Shown one piece after another: positions 49,400 through 58,682 of a stretch of 64,000 nt of DNA (position 1 is the stretch's first letter; each line of letters starts with the position of its first letter). This DNA is from Grifola frondosa (Eukaryota > Basidiomycota > Agaricomycetes > Polyporales > Grifolaceae): assembly GCA_001683735.1 (NCBI GenBank), contig LUGG01000041.1, positions 310,001 through 374,000 on the forward strand, read 5' to 3'. The translations under genes were made by a program, and so were the position numbers. The notes under the pieces are model-generated. The model saw only the letters and a list, made by a program, of their open reading frames with translations, ran no database searches and was not told the DNA's origin.

Positions 49400-49466
49400 T
49401 ATCCGACACAGATATATCCAATCCATCAGATGTATCCGACACAGATGCATCCAACAATCGGATACA
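49400..49466. repeat. Tandem repeat, two units of about 33 bp
   Basis: The motif GATGTATCCGACACAGAT is followed by TATCCAATCC in unit 1 (from about 49400) and by GCATCCAACAA in unit 2 (from about 49433). It adjoins the Pol III-box element and may form its tail. Confidence 0.65.
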
Positions 49467-49499
49467 ACCCGACTCATGGCTTGGTATGGAGCATCAAAA

Positions 49500-49590
49500 T
49501 GGATCACTGCAGCAAGCAGGAGTCGAACCAACGACATCCCGATCATCAGCACGTCAGTCATACTGTTAGACTATAGTGGCATTGATATAT
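49500..49590 (-). ncRNA. tRNA-like or SINE-head sequence with Pol III A and B boxes
   Basis: On the minus strand TAGTCTAACAG (49573-49563) fits the A-box consensus TRGYNNANNNG and GGTTCGACTCC (49529-49519) fits the B box GGTTCGANNCC exactly, 33 nt apart as in tRNAs. The D stem GTC/GAC and a 3' end resembling CTTGCTGCA are also tRNA-like. The acceptor stem does not pair and no standard 7-nt anticodon loop forms, so a functional tRNA is unlikely. It is best read as a tRNA relic or the head of a SINE. Confidence 0.5.
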
Positions 49591-49787
49591 GCCTTTCATA
49601 ATATATATGAAGTGTATTTTCCTACAGTACTTCCAAACACGCCGATGCCTCCACCAAGGGATACATCTCACGAAGGGATATATCTGGCACCAATGTCTCC
49701 CAGGATGATCCAAAAAACTCGCACACTCCGGATTAACTGAACACTTATGTCAATTTTGTTGCACGGACTCTTCTATGTACTGTTACT

Positions 49788-51120
49788 TCAGCATGTTCTA
49801 GTAAGATCAATTAATCCACCGAAGGGCCCATCCTCTCTGTTCATCAACAACCACACCTGGTGCTTCAACCCAGGGCAGATCCAAACCGAATACTTCCGAA
49901 GCAGCACAGAACAGACCTTCGGATCTCCAGGGACATACGTGACGGTCCGTATCCCATCCTTCCAACTACACAAGTCGTTCGCGTCTGTCCACTGCTGCAG
50001 TAGCACGGTTGACATGATCCCAAGAGCCTCGAGGCGTGCTGTTTCCTCGACGCCGATCGCGTCTTGACGGTGAAACCCCGCCTGGACACTCTCCCGTTCC
50101 ACACGTACGGGTCTTGAAAATTCTGGCGCTAACGTCAAACGACGAAGGGCCACCAAGCATAAACGATCACTCACCTCGTACCATATCACAATTCGCATCT
50201 CCTGCAGATCATCATCCTGCTTGCTCGCTTTCACACCGGGTTGCTTGTTGGCACGATGCTTCTCCTCGTCTTTACCACTGTCGTCCTCGGAGGAGCTGTC
50301 GTCGTCGTCGCGGTCCAATCTGGACGTGCACGCTGTTACCGTCGTTAGCGCTATCAGATGTGTTTCACTTCGTAATACCATACCTTGTTCTGCCCAGTGG
50401 ACATCCCAGCAGCCGCGTTACTGCCTGGGAGGCCGCGCTAACACTACCGCCTCCCTTCACATGGGCGAGCGCGCTCACCTATGGGAGGATCAACAACGTT
50501 CGGCATTATACCACCAATCATACTTACGGACTCCTCCAGCAGCCGCTTGCACTCCAGCATGCGCTCTCGATTTTTCTGTACCTGATATTCCGTCAGCAAC
50601 GCCGAAACAACTGCACAAAGGTGACAACGTACCTTATCTGTCAGCCTCAACTCCTTCTTTTCTGCAGCCAGGGCCTGAACATTATTCAATACTTGTACCC
50701 ACAATCAGACAATCCACTCACCTGTCGGTCAAGCTGATGCTGCAAGCGCTCAGCGAGCTTCTGATCCTTGTGCATCTCTTCCTCCCGCAGATCTGCCGCC
50801 CGCTGAGCTTCCACGGTTGCGATCTGGGCCGCCGTCGGCTGCGGCTGTGGCGGATAGTGCCATTGTTTACAATTCAGACACTGTGGCAGCCGGTCAGTGC
50901 CGACAGATGTATAACTAGTTCACCACCTACCAATGCTCCCCATTTGCCCACCATGCGACGACGTAGTGCAACACCATTTTGAAGTTGTGGATCCTCCAAT
51001 CTGACATTTACAGCAGCTATCGGGGAGCTCAGGGCGATAGGCGCGAGCGAAGCTTTCGACAAGGGCCTTGAGAGCCTTAGAATACTGTCGTGTATCCCAG
51101 TGGGAAGCCTTCACACGTGG
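49788..51120 (-). CDS. Unknown multi-exon protein with CxxC pairs, coiled coil and acidic tract
   Basis: Canonical introns link minus-strand pieces. VKASHWDTRQYSKALKALVE runs to a Cys pair (CCKC), then QCLNCKQWHYPPQPQPTA and a Glu/Gln-rich coiled coil ending LQHQLDRQ (gtgagt). ALAAEKKELRLTDK follows (gtacgt), then VQKNRERMLECKRLLEES (gtaagt). An Asp/Ser/Glu tract and MRIVIWYE come next (gtgagt), and the last exon (VEETARLEALGIM, WTDANDLCSWKDGIRTV) stops at 49788. The CCKC and CLNC pairs could bind zinc. I do not recognise the family. Position beside similar unknown genes and repeats suggests a lineage-expanded, possibly transposon-associated gene. The start is not fixed and may lie upstream of 51120. 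Confidence 0.45.
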
Positions 51121-51890
51121 TATGGGCAGTGGGAGCTAGAAATCGGGCCATTGTGGAGTGAGGGCAAGGCAGTGGAGTGCGGGTAAGTCACTTTGCGCAC
51201 CTGTCTTATCGCCACACCACCACGGCATGGCATTGTTTGGGTACTGTATCATTGCATCCAAGCCACCGCCGCCAAGCAATGGTCCGGCATGGAGGTGGCT
51301 AGCCATGGCACGGTCGCTAGCGTCTGATGCACGGTCGTTAGCGTCCGACTGACCGTCATTTGGACTGACTGATCAGTCGTTTGGGACATTGGCGTTGTCT
51401 AGTTCCTCATGCTTGAAATTCAATCTCCCGCTATATGGCACGCTATCTGATCTGAAACGTCGGCCAGATGGCCGACGTCTATTCATTGGTCTACGCACTC
51501 CTCCACTCCCGGCCGCAGTCCCTTAAGTCCCTCCTCATGCCTTTTTGGCGCGCTTCTTGTTTGCAGGTCTAGTAATAGTATCACATTAGTAAACGGAAAA
51601 ATGTTTGATAACAGACACATACTCAATAGCAACGCGTCGGCTCTTTGACGCTTGCTTCAGGTCATTCTTGCATCCGCTGTCCGCCTGCGCGGCCTTCCGC
51701 TCTGTTATAGACATAACACTGCGACAAGTTAGTAATTTGGTTGACATCATGAAGGATAATGAAACACGTACGATTCACCCAGAGCTCTCGACGTCAAAGT
51801 GCGTGCGCGCGGAGTCCGTTGACTCGTCGTACTCTCAGATGCAACTACCACTGCCGTCGAGGCCCCAATTTGTCAGCCACTCGTATCTTG
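51121..51890. other. Spacer between two unknown minus-strand genes
   Basis: It contains a short direct repeat (GCTAGCGTCTGATGCACGGTC and GTTAGCGTCC..., about 51317-51350) with CGGTCGNTAGCGTC units, and otherwise no credible gene. Short plus ORFs at 51605-52001 lack support. Confidence 0.4.
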
Positions 51891-51897
51891 TTTAGGT

Positions 51898-53427
51898 CAG
51901 GGTGCGCTGCCTGCACGAGCTCTCGCCGCAGCGACTACCTTCTTCCCTTTCTTAGAGGCCAGGGGGGGCCCTCTCCGCGGCTACCTTCATCCCCTTCTTA
52001 GTCACGCCAGGGTGAGCCCTCTCCGGGACACTCGCAACAGTAGTCTCCGCTCCCCCATCGCTATCCGGGGCAGTTGGCGCAGGCAGATCAACCGCCTCCT
52101 CTGTCGCACGCGCATCAACTGAGCCTCGCATCACCTCCTTGTCTAACGGATCCGCATGCTGGTCCTGAGAGGGCTCAGCTGCCCTCAATGGCATGATCTT
52201 GGCTATCGCCTCAGCCAATGGCTGCGGTAATTCAGACTGCGATCTCGTCATGGATTCCACAACTTCTTCAGGGGCCAATTGTCCCGCCCCTGCAGCCACC
52301 GCCATTCTCGCGATCTCACACATGACCTCGTTAGTCAAAGGCTGTGGAGCCTCCTCGACCACCGTCTTCGCAGTAGCTGGTCGTTGACACCCAGAACAAT
52401 TAGGACACGTTGACGACATGGGTAATGGCACTCATGATCGAAGATTGACCTCAGAAACTCCAAGTACAATGCCCGCAATTTTTCGGACGACCAGCCCGCT
52501 TTCTCACACAGGATGTCTTCAAATCCTCGCCCTTGCACGTCACGACCAGTCCACTCGCTGTCGCAGTCTTGTCAGCCATAGCAAACCCTGACCATTCTGC
52601 AGGTACTCACGCGCATGCAGACAACTCGCCCACGTCGTCAATCCCTCCCGCAAAACAGAAAGACACCCAACCCGTCTCAACCTGCCAATGATCTATGGTG
52701 GCCCTGATGTAATCAGGCAGTTGCCCTGCTTTCCTAAAAAGCCAGGTATCAGTAATACATCTTGAGATCCGCCAAATTGCATGCGTACGCTGCTCGACGA
52801 GCTTCCACGGTGAGCGCCGTATCCCCACCTCGTCAGTTGTCTTGTTCGCCTCCTCTGCTCTTTGCGCATATGCCTCCTTGTCGGCCGGTGACATGGACGC
52901 ATACTGGAGCTGTGCCATCTTGGTGAATGCGGTCAGGTCGCCGCGTCGTTTCCCGTCATCCGCAGTGACCACGGGCACTTCCGTCACGTCCGGATGCTCA
53001 GCCCTATAGACGTCCCATGCAGATTTCTTGCATGGTGAGCGCCCCGTCGGAATGGGCGCAATTTTCGTCACCTCGGCATGAGTTTTCCGGTTTTTGCTAT
53101 GCGCCTTCACCCAGTTGTATATGCGCTGTGATTGCTGAGCAACGGCCAATTTGGTAAATAACTGAAGACTTACCGTGGCTGCTTTCATTAAGCGTTCGGC
53201 GCACGTGTCAGTTGTCTCTGCATGCTTCTGGACCAGCTCATCCCGCTCAGCCAACGTCTTATTGGCCCGTCTTTTTGCAAACTCGGCGTCGGTTTCGGCG
53301 GGGAGGCAGTCACGGAAGTCGGCGGTGTATCGCGTTGTCAGAAGGGTTGCAATCGCCTTCAGGCAGCCACACTGTCGTGCACCAATCTGGATTGGTACTC
53401 GGACATGGCAATTTCATTGACCAGCAT
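51898..53427 (-). CDS. Unknown protein with HMG-box-like segment, start shared with a second locus
   Basis: The ATG at 53427 reads MLVNEIAMSEYQSRLVHDS. After one apparent missing base it continues LKAIATLLTTRYTADFRD. A clear intron (gtaagt...cacag) follows KAAT, then RIYNWVKAHSKNRKTHAEV and KKSAWDVYRAEHPDV. The segment YASMSPADKEAYAQRAEEAN resembles the last helix of an HMG box. Further exons give LPDYIRATIDHWQVETGW and SSEKLRALYLEFLRSIF, then a Pro/Ala-rich C-terminus with KKGMKV and SKKGKKV. A seven-base homopolymer at 51962-51968 probably carries another indel, which would extend the end to about 51898. DNA binding is only inferred. It begins 75 bp from a divergent plus-strand gene (53502). 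Confidence 0.45.
53372..53427 (-). repeat. Copy 1 of a dispersed start-of-gene sequence
   Basis: About 56 bp encoding EYQS-x-LVHDS match 62982-63039 with few changes. Both copies sit at the 5' end of a minus-strand coding region. Confidence 0.75.
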
Positions 53428-53501
53428 CTGCACTACCCACACACGTGACAGCATGTTGAAGTATGCAGAGAATGGAACGATAGCATGCATTGGGCAACAT
53501 T

Positions 53502-53921
53502 ATGAGCCTTTATTGTTATCTTGACACATTAGCTATTCCCGTCTGCCTGGCTGAAGTCAGGCCCTCTGCATCCATCCTCTTTATTGATACAGACCAAGGA
53601 CGTTATGATCTAGCACCAATTCCGGGTGCGATTCGCATGATTGGTGGTCAAGTGAATTTTATAGGTCGAGTTATACGCATCATCGAGTATCAAGAAACTC
53701 GGGTTATTGTCCTAGTGAGGAATCAGTTAGGAGATTGGGAAGTAGGAGTAGGAATACCATACCACTGCATTCAATACCGGTGGTATGGGTGGTGGAACTG
53801 GGTCATGCAGCATGCACACCAATTTATGGGCACACTCAAGCCGGATGACGATTTTGTGTCTTTTTCATCAGATCTGGCAGTACTGCCAGGAGATATGCGG
53901 TTATGGCAACAGGGAGTTTAA
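53502..53921 (+). CDS. Small unknown protein with WWNW motif, copy 1
   Basis: Single-exon frame of 139 residues starting at ATG 53502; a TTG upstream in frame is less likely. Conserved against copy 2 are YDLAP-x-PGAIR, VNFIG, EYQ-x-x-RVIV, WEVG, YRW-x-GWWNW, GTLKPD-x-D, then PGD-x-RLWQQ and a stop. It looks beta-rich and Trp-rich, has no signal peptide, no zinc ligands and no catalytic motif known to me. It is divergent from the HMG-box-like gene and followed closely by the basic-protein frame. Substitutions between copies leave the frame intact, which suggests selection on the protein. Function unknown. Confidence 0.65.
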   Translation: MSLYCYLDTLAIPVCLAEVRPSASILFIDTDQGRYDLAPIPGAIRMIGGQVNFIGRVIRIIEYQETRVIVLVRNQLGDWEVGVGIPYHCIQYRWYGWWNWVMQHAHQFMGTLKPDDDFVSFSSDLAVLPGDMRLWQQGV

Positions 53922-53974
53922 GTTTGGGACAACTTATTCTCCCAAAATCTCTACTATTGCACGTTCATTTACGT

Positions 53975-54398
53975 ATGAAAGACGATCATCATTTTTGTAT
54001 GTGTCACATTTCAGCATCACCCATCATCTGTTACTACTGCAGACCATATCCACTGGCCAGCACGATACTGCATCATAATTCCTAGTAGCTCTTTATATGA
54101 ACACCCCCTCTCCCAGTCCATTTCCTATGAGGACTTATGCAATCTGGAGCAGAAAGAAGAGTCAGTCACAAAGCCAGAGGAGCATAGTAATGAAGAATTG
54201 GAGGATGGTCTTTATGATCCTCCCTCAAAGCCAGTAAGCAAGAGCCCTAGAGAAAGAAGAGCATGGCAGAAGAAGACATATCAAGGTAGCCCAAAATTGG
54301 GACGGAGATTGCCTCGCCGGGATAATGTATCCTTGCGAATCTCCATGATGAAGAAGTTAGTGAAGAAGAAGAAGGCTATCGAGGACAGTTCGGGATAA
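53975..54398 (+). CDS. Basic unknown protein, or 3' exon, with IPSSSLYEHPLSQS motif
   Basis: One frame is open from about 53975 to the stop at 54396-54398. It reads IIIPSSSLYEHPLSQSISYE, then an acidic stretch (EQKEESVTKPEEHSNEELED), and a strongly basic end (SPRERRAWQKK, LGRRLPRRDN, MMKKLVKKKK). It lacks an early ATG, so a 5' exon must lie upstream; acceptors tttcag (about 53997-54012) and ctgcag (about 54043) are possible. It may be spliced to the WWNW frame or be a separate gene. The same motif recurs at the right edge of the window (63929). The basic tail could be a nuclear localisation or nucleic-acid-binding segment. Confidence 0.45.
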
Positions 54399-54527
54399 TT
54401 TGGGAATGTACTGAAGCCTGTGCATTCCAAATTTGGAATATCGACTTGTGAACATCACGCCAATTGCTCATATATATTGACAGCACATTACGTTTTTGAT
54501 GGAACAAGTCTCGGACGCACTCCCATC

Positions 54528-54956
54528 ATGTCCAACACACTCTATCCTCAAGTATCACCCGTTGCGGTCTGCTTGGTTCAAAGTCGCCCTCACATTTCTA
54601 TCCTGATACTCCGAGAGGATCGGGGACACTATGATCTTGCACCACTCCCGGGCGCGATTCGAATTGTGGGCTTTTATGTCAACTTCATCGGGAAAGTGTC
54701 ACGTGTGGTTGAATACCAAACCAGCCGCGTAATTGTCATGGTCAAGCATGAGACAGCAGAGTGGGAAGTCGGATTAGCAGTGCCATATGAGCTTGTGCAC
54801 TACAGATGGTGGGGATGGTGGAATTGGGCAGCCCAGACAGCGCGCTGGATGACAGGAACATTGAAGCCGGATAATGACTATGTCGCATTCCAATCAAACA
54901 CGGTCATTTTCCCAGGAGACATTCGATTGTGGCAGCAGCAGTTGCAGGGAGTCTAG
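54528..54956 (+). CDS. Small unknown protein with WWNW motif, copy 2
   Basis: 142 residues from ATG 54528 (MSNTLYPQVSPVAVCLVQ). Collinear with copy 1 from ISILILREDRGHYDLAP on, keeping VNFIGKVSRVVEYQ, VRWW-type YRWWGWWNW, GTLKPDNDYVAF and GDIRLWQQ, plus three extra residues before the end. By eye slightly over half of positions are the same. Downstream sequence resembles that after copy 1 for about 100 bp, then is cut off where the LTR-like segment begins, so its basic-protein partner appears to be missing. Function unknown. There is no sign of a frame break, so both copies may be active genes. Confidence 0.65.
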   Translation: MSNTLYPQVSPVAVCLVQSRPHISILILREDRGHYDLAPLPGAIRIVGFYVNFIGKVSRVVEYQTSRVIVMVKHETAEWEVGLAVPYELVHYRWWGWWNWAAQTARWMTGTLKPDNDYVAFQSNTVIFPGDIRLWQQQLQGV

Positions 54957-55539
54957 GGACAGTCAAGAAGGTCAAGGTCATAATACATCATGGCTTATCC
55001 CCTTTCTTCCCTTTCCTTATCCGTCACATTCATCTCCCATCACATATTGCACTTTGCTCAGTTCACCTCTTGTAATCAGAATTGTGTCAGCAAAGACGTA
55101 CTGTGGTCATTTCTGCTTAGTTGAGCAGACTTGTGGCCCCTTGCTGATGAATATCCTGGAATATCCTGGAAGGACAGAAGGTCCTGGAATTTCCCAGAAG
55201 ATTATAGTCTTAAAAGAAGACTTTAATCGAAAATTCCCCTTCCAGATTGTCCTGGAAGAATACAGAAACCTGGAGAATCTGCTAGAATATTTCAGTAGGC
55301 TCCAGAGTATCATAGAATCATGAAGAACACCCTAGGAACTCATGGAACCTGGGAGAATTCTCCAGAAGGAGAGAGACCTGTGTAGAATGTGCTAGCAGGT
55401 CAAGGAAGCTTCCAGCAACTTCCAAATGCAATTCGTCAGCAGAAAACTTAGTGGATTGGTAAGCATTTGGAGTGGATTGGTAAGCAGAAGGAGCATTAGT
55501 CAGCCATAGAATAGAACTTTCCAGAAACATTCTGTAGAG

Positions 55540-55547
55540 TATATAAG
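55540..55547 (+). promoter_or_regulatory. TATA box within the LTR-like segment
   Basis: TATATAAG follows the TTCCAG-rich stretch and precedes a C-rich leader without an ORF. This is the order expected in a retroelement U3/R boundary, though no coding region follows. Confidence 0.4.
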
Positions 55548-55727
55548 CTGGAGTGAACGAGGGGCCCCCCATCATCCATCTTTTGATCATCCATCCTTTT
55601 TCTTTATCTCTTGGATCCCCCCCCAAAGCTCTCGTTCCTCAGCCAACCTTAGCTTTGAATCAGAATTTCTTTCTCTAACTTTGAGGCCCACTTGAGTGTG
55701 TGGTCTAGGCTTACCTGTTTGTAAAGT

Positions 55728-55960
55728 ATTCCCTGAATTGTCAACTGTCCAGGCAAGAGATTCTGGAAGCACAAGTTCAGGCAGGAAATATTGGACCTTT
55801 ATTAGGACAGTGAAGTAATCCTGTCACAAAAGGGGCATATCACTTCCCTAAATTGTCAACTGTCCAGGCAAGAGATTCTGGAAGCACAAGGTTAGGTAGG
55901 AAGATTGGTAGACTTTTGTTAGGGCAGTGGAGGCAATCCTGTCATAAAGGACATCAGGTA
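55728..55960. repeat. Tandem repeat, 116-bp period, two copies
   Basis: TTCCCTGAATTGTCAACTG at 55728 recurs as TTCCCTAAATTGTCAACTG at 55844. The next 37 bp (to GGAAGCACAAG) are identical, and the later part diverges by small changes and indels. Confidence 0.8.
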
Positions 55961-57724
55961 CGCACCATCAGTTTGAGAAATTGGTTGTTTGTATTGGGTT
56001 TGGGAAGTCCGTCTTGTAAGTGATTACGGAGTATAAGTCTCTGGAAAGAAGTCCAGGAGCATTCCTAATCAGCAAGCGGAATCAGTATTGAAGTCAAAGT
56101 ACTGCAAGAAGGCAGTAACTTTGAAAAGAAGTTAGAAGCATACTAATGAGGCAGACTATTTGAGTCTAGCCTAGTCTTTTTTCTTGTTCCCCACAGGTAT
56201 ACTGCGAGTAACCAAGTACCGTAGGATACTTCACAGAGCATTTTCGGAGTCTCCTGTGATATAGCGTATCTTCGCACAACCGGACTCGACTGAGCCTCTA
56301 TCCGGAAAAGTAGGAAACCCCGTTACGCTCGGTGCACCTGTCCTATCCGGGAAATAACCCCTCGACTATAAAACAAATATTACTCTAATCAGATAGCCTT
56401 TTGGTTGTTTGGTGAAAAGTGTGTTGTTTCATACCGATCGCCGGAAGAATACGACAACGCGCCTCCGCCTTGAGAAGTTCGCGGACTTCCTGCGTCGCAT
56501 ATTGTTCCTGCAACCAGGTCACCTCCGCCGGAGTGAAATTGCTCGCACCCATTAGGGAGGCCCGTGAACGACGATGTGATGTGAGGTCTGCGCCGGATAG
56601 GATCAGGACGAGGGGGCCCAAAATCAACACACGTCCCCCACGACCAAGACATCGCTGCCGGAAGTCAGGTCCACGCCCGGTGGACGGTCGGCCGACTCGC
56701 AGCGCCATGGTATTGGCCCCAAATTCAACTTATTGATGGGCCTGTTCTGGTTGCTGATGGATTCTATGTTCCATGTTCACGTGTAGCAAACCGGATAATC
56801 ATCCAGACTAGGCGTCGTCACGCATATACAGATGAAGGCGGGCTCCGGAGAGCATGCGTGGAGGACCGTGATCATCATATAATTGGTTGGAAACAAACAG
56901 GTAGCAATCAAAGGGTTCATCAACTGTCTAGGCGCGGTGTGCATCATAACGACGTGGGCCCCCGTGTGGACCCCGCACATAACTCCACTGTGTAAATAAA
57001 GCTATTCAAGCCCGCATTCACACTTACCGTGATCTCAGCTCCTGCGTGGGCCTCCAAATGGGACAGGATCAAGCAAACATTGCACACAGGTGCCCTCACG
57101 ACCAGGTAAACTGCAGAACTCCAATTTGTGTGTGGATGCGCCTTCAGGATTCCACGGGTGCCCTCGCGATAGCCGCGAAAGCACCGGCGTGATCTCAACG
57201 AGCAGCTGCCTGGTTCGAGGTGAACTCGAGCCAGGCGCCAACTCTCAAGAGCAGCGCGAGTGCCCGCCGTGCTGGTGAATTTCACTGAGGATGTTCCCGG
57301 AGCGAGTAACCTAGACTGTGATGAGGCGAGGACTGTAGGGCAACAAGGCGAGGAAGCTGTCCAGCATGTGTCTTCCGAATTCACCACGGATGCCCTCGCG
57401 ATAGCCGCGAAAGCACCGGCGTGATCTCAACGAGCAGCTGCCTGGTTCGAGGTGAACTCGAGCCAGGCGCCAACGAGCAGCGCACGCGCGTGCCATGCCG
57501 GTATGGATTTCACTGAGGTGTTCAAGGGACGAGTAAGCCAGAGCGTGAGGGAAAAAGGCGAGGAGGCGGTCGCTACAGGAGTGGGCGCTGTCAAGCGAGA
57601 CGAGGAGCGAGCAGGGGTTTGGACTTGTTTGGGTGCCTGTATTTGGCTGTATTTGGCCATACTTTGGTCGAGCGACTAAGGACATAGAGGTCGCCCGACT
57701 GAAGCCGAGGCGACTGAACGCTGC
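55961..57724. other. Repeat-rich stretch with ORF fragments
   Basis: No complete gene. A minus-strand fragment near 56554-56388 reads NFTPAEVTWLQEQY and VRELLKAEARCRI, which resembles the N-terminal helices of the unknown expanded families nearby but stops soon after. A 232-bp-spaced direct repeat lies at 57159-57474. Confidence 0.4.
57159..57474. repeat. Direct repeat, 84 bp identical, spaced 232 bp
   Basis: The 84 bp at 57159-57242 (TGCCCTCGCGATAGCCGCG...) recur without change at 57391-57474. Flanks on both sides stay partly similar, so the duplicated unit is larger (about 232 bp) and the core is either recent or converted. Confidence 0.85.
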
Positions 57725-58498
57725 ATGGGCCCACGCATGAACGCGCTCAACAATGCAAACATTCGCCCTGATGATCCTCGACTCATTCCCCAAGGCCAGC
57801 CCGGTGGCAAAAGCAAGATTTACATCATCTGGAAGGGAAAACGCACCGGGTTATTCGCCAATTGGCAAGTCATCTTCCTTCTTGATGAGTCTTAAGATTG
57901 ACTGTCGATTTTTAGGGGATTGACAAGCTCTCTTGTGAGTGGAGTGCCCCATGCGGCGTTCGCCAGTTATAAGATGCTTGCGGAGGCCCGTGAGGCATTC
58001 ATTCATGGTCCCGGCCCGTTGGATGTTCTGAACGAGGAAGACGAGGATTCTGCAGATGGCCCAGCAGCCCATAGTGCTCCAGCCTCCAAGGCCTCAGAGT
58101 CCCCTCCTCCCTTCACACCCGTGCCGTCCCCCACCATGCCAACTCACCCCCTCGGCCCACATCCCCTGCTTGTCCATTTCCTTCGTCTTCTCGCTGCATG
58201 GTTCGCCCGCGTCGACCACCCAAGCTCGACCCTGATGACGAGTCACTGGCGAGTGCGACAGCGTCGTCATTGCAGCTGAACGAGCGCGTGAAGGAGTGCA
58301 CGAAGCAGGTGCCTGCATATGTAGTAGTGTGTGGGCTATACCCGGGAGTCTACTTGGGACCAGTAAGCGGTTACATTACCTCCGCTCTGCCAATCTCATT
58401 CGCCTCCCAGGGAAACCGCGTTCATCATGCTTGGGACGAGCCCGCACATGAAACTGCATATTGCGGATTCCGCGTGCGACGGCGCTCGGTATTTTGTT
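57725..58498 (+). CDS. Protein with tandem RNase H1 N-terminal (viroplasmin-type) domains
   Basis: Exon 1 (57725-57864) starts MGPRMNALNNANIRPDD and holds KIYIIWKGKRTGLFANW. Removing a GC-AG intron (gcaagt at 57865 to ttttag) continues in frame: GLTSSLVSGVPHAAFASYKM and LAEAREAF. Together this is one RNase H1 N-terminal/viroplasmin-type domain, which in other proteins binds RNA-DNA hybrids. A Pro/Ser-rich linker follows. A second such domain seems to begin with PAYVVVCGLYPGVYLGP (about 58304-58360) in another frame, reached by an undefined splice or a shift near 58200-58260. No RNase H catalytic domain is visible. Such orphan domains are common in Agaricomycete accessory genes. The end is uncertain: the first frame stops at 58279, the second at 58498. 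Confidence 0.55.
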
Positions 58499-58682
58499 GA
58501 TCAGTATATGGCTGGAGTAGTGTGCAAATTGGCTCGTGTTTGAATGTACTTCGATACTACTTGTTCAATGTCATCGCCCTTCCTTGTCCGAAATTCATGC
58601 ATGCAAGTCAATTGAGCAACAAGGTAATTTCACCCCAACCACGGAATACTCTATGCTCGTACATACATGTGGCCGTGCTCGT

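Larger units (their letters stand above)
48840..49787. other. Intergenic region with repeats
   Basis: It holds the MFS-C promoter, then AT-rich sequence with many GATATATC/GATACATC motifs, a two-unit tandem repeat and a Pol III-box element (both listed). There is no supportable protein gene; the plus ORF at 49747-50067 overlaps a better-supported spliced minus gene. Confidence 0.5.
55133..56195. mobile_element. LTR-like segment (possible solo LTR or element end)
   Basis: The segment starts TGTGGCCCCTTG and ends CCCCACA, the TG...CA pattern of LTRs. It contains dense CTGGAA/TTCCAG motifs (55140-55540), a TATATAAG box at 55540-55547 and a following C-rich leader, as in an LTR promoter. It also holds a 116-bp tandem repeat. 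No target-site duplication was found (AGACT before, GGTAT after), and no primer-binding site or reverse transcriptase is visible. The borders are tentative. Confidence 0.35.

Noticed and set aside
49500..49590. Functional tRNA
   Set aside because: Pol III boxes are present but the acceptor stem is unpaired and no 7-nt anticodon loop forms; reported as tRNA-like/SINE instead.
49747..50737. Plus-strand ORFs (106-253 codons)
   Set aside because: They overlap the minus-strand gene whose exons have consistent canonical splice sites; the plus frames are likely its shadows.
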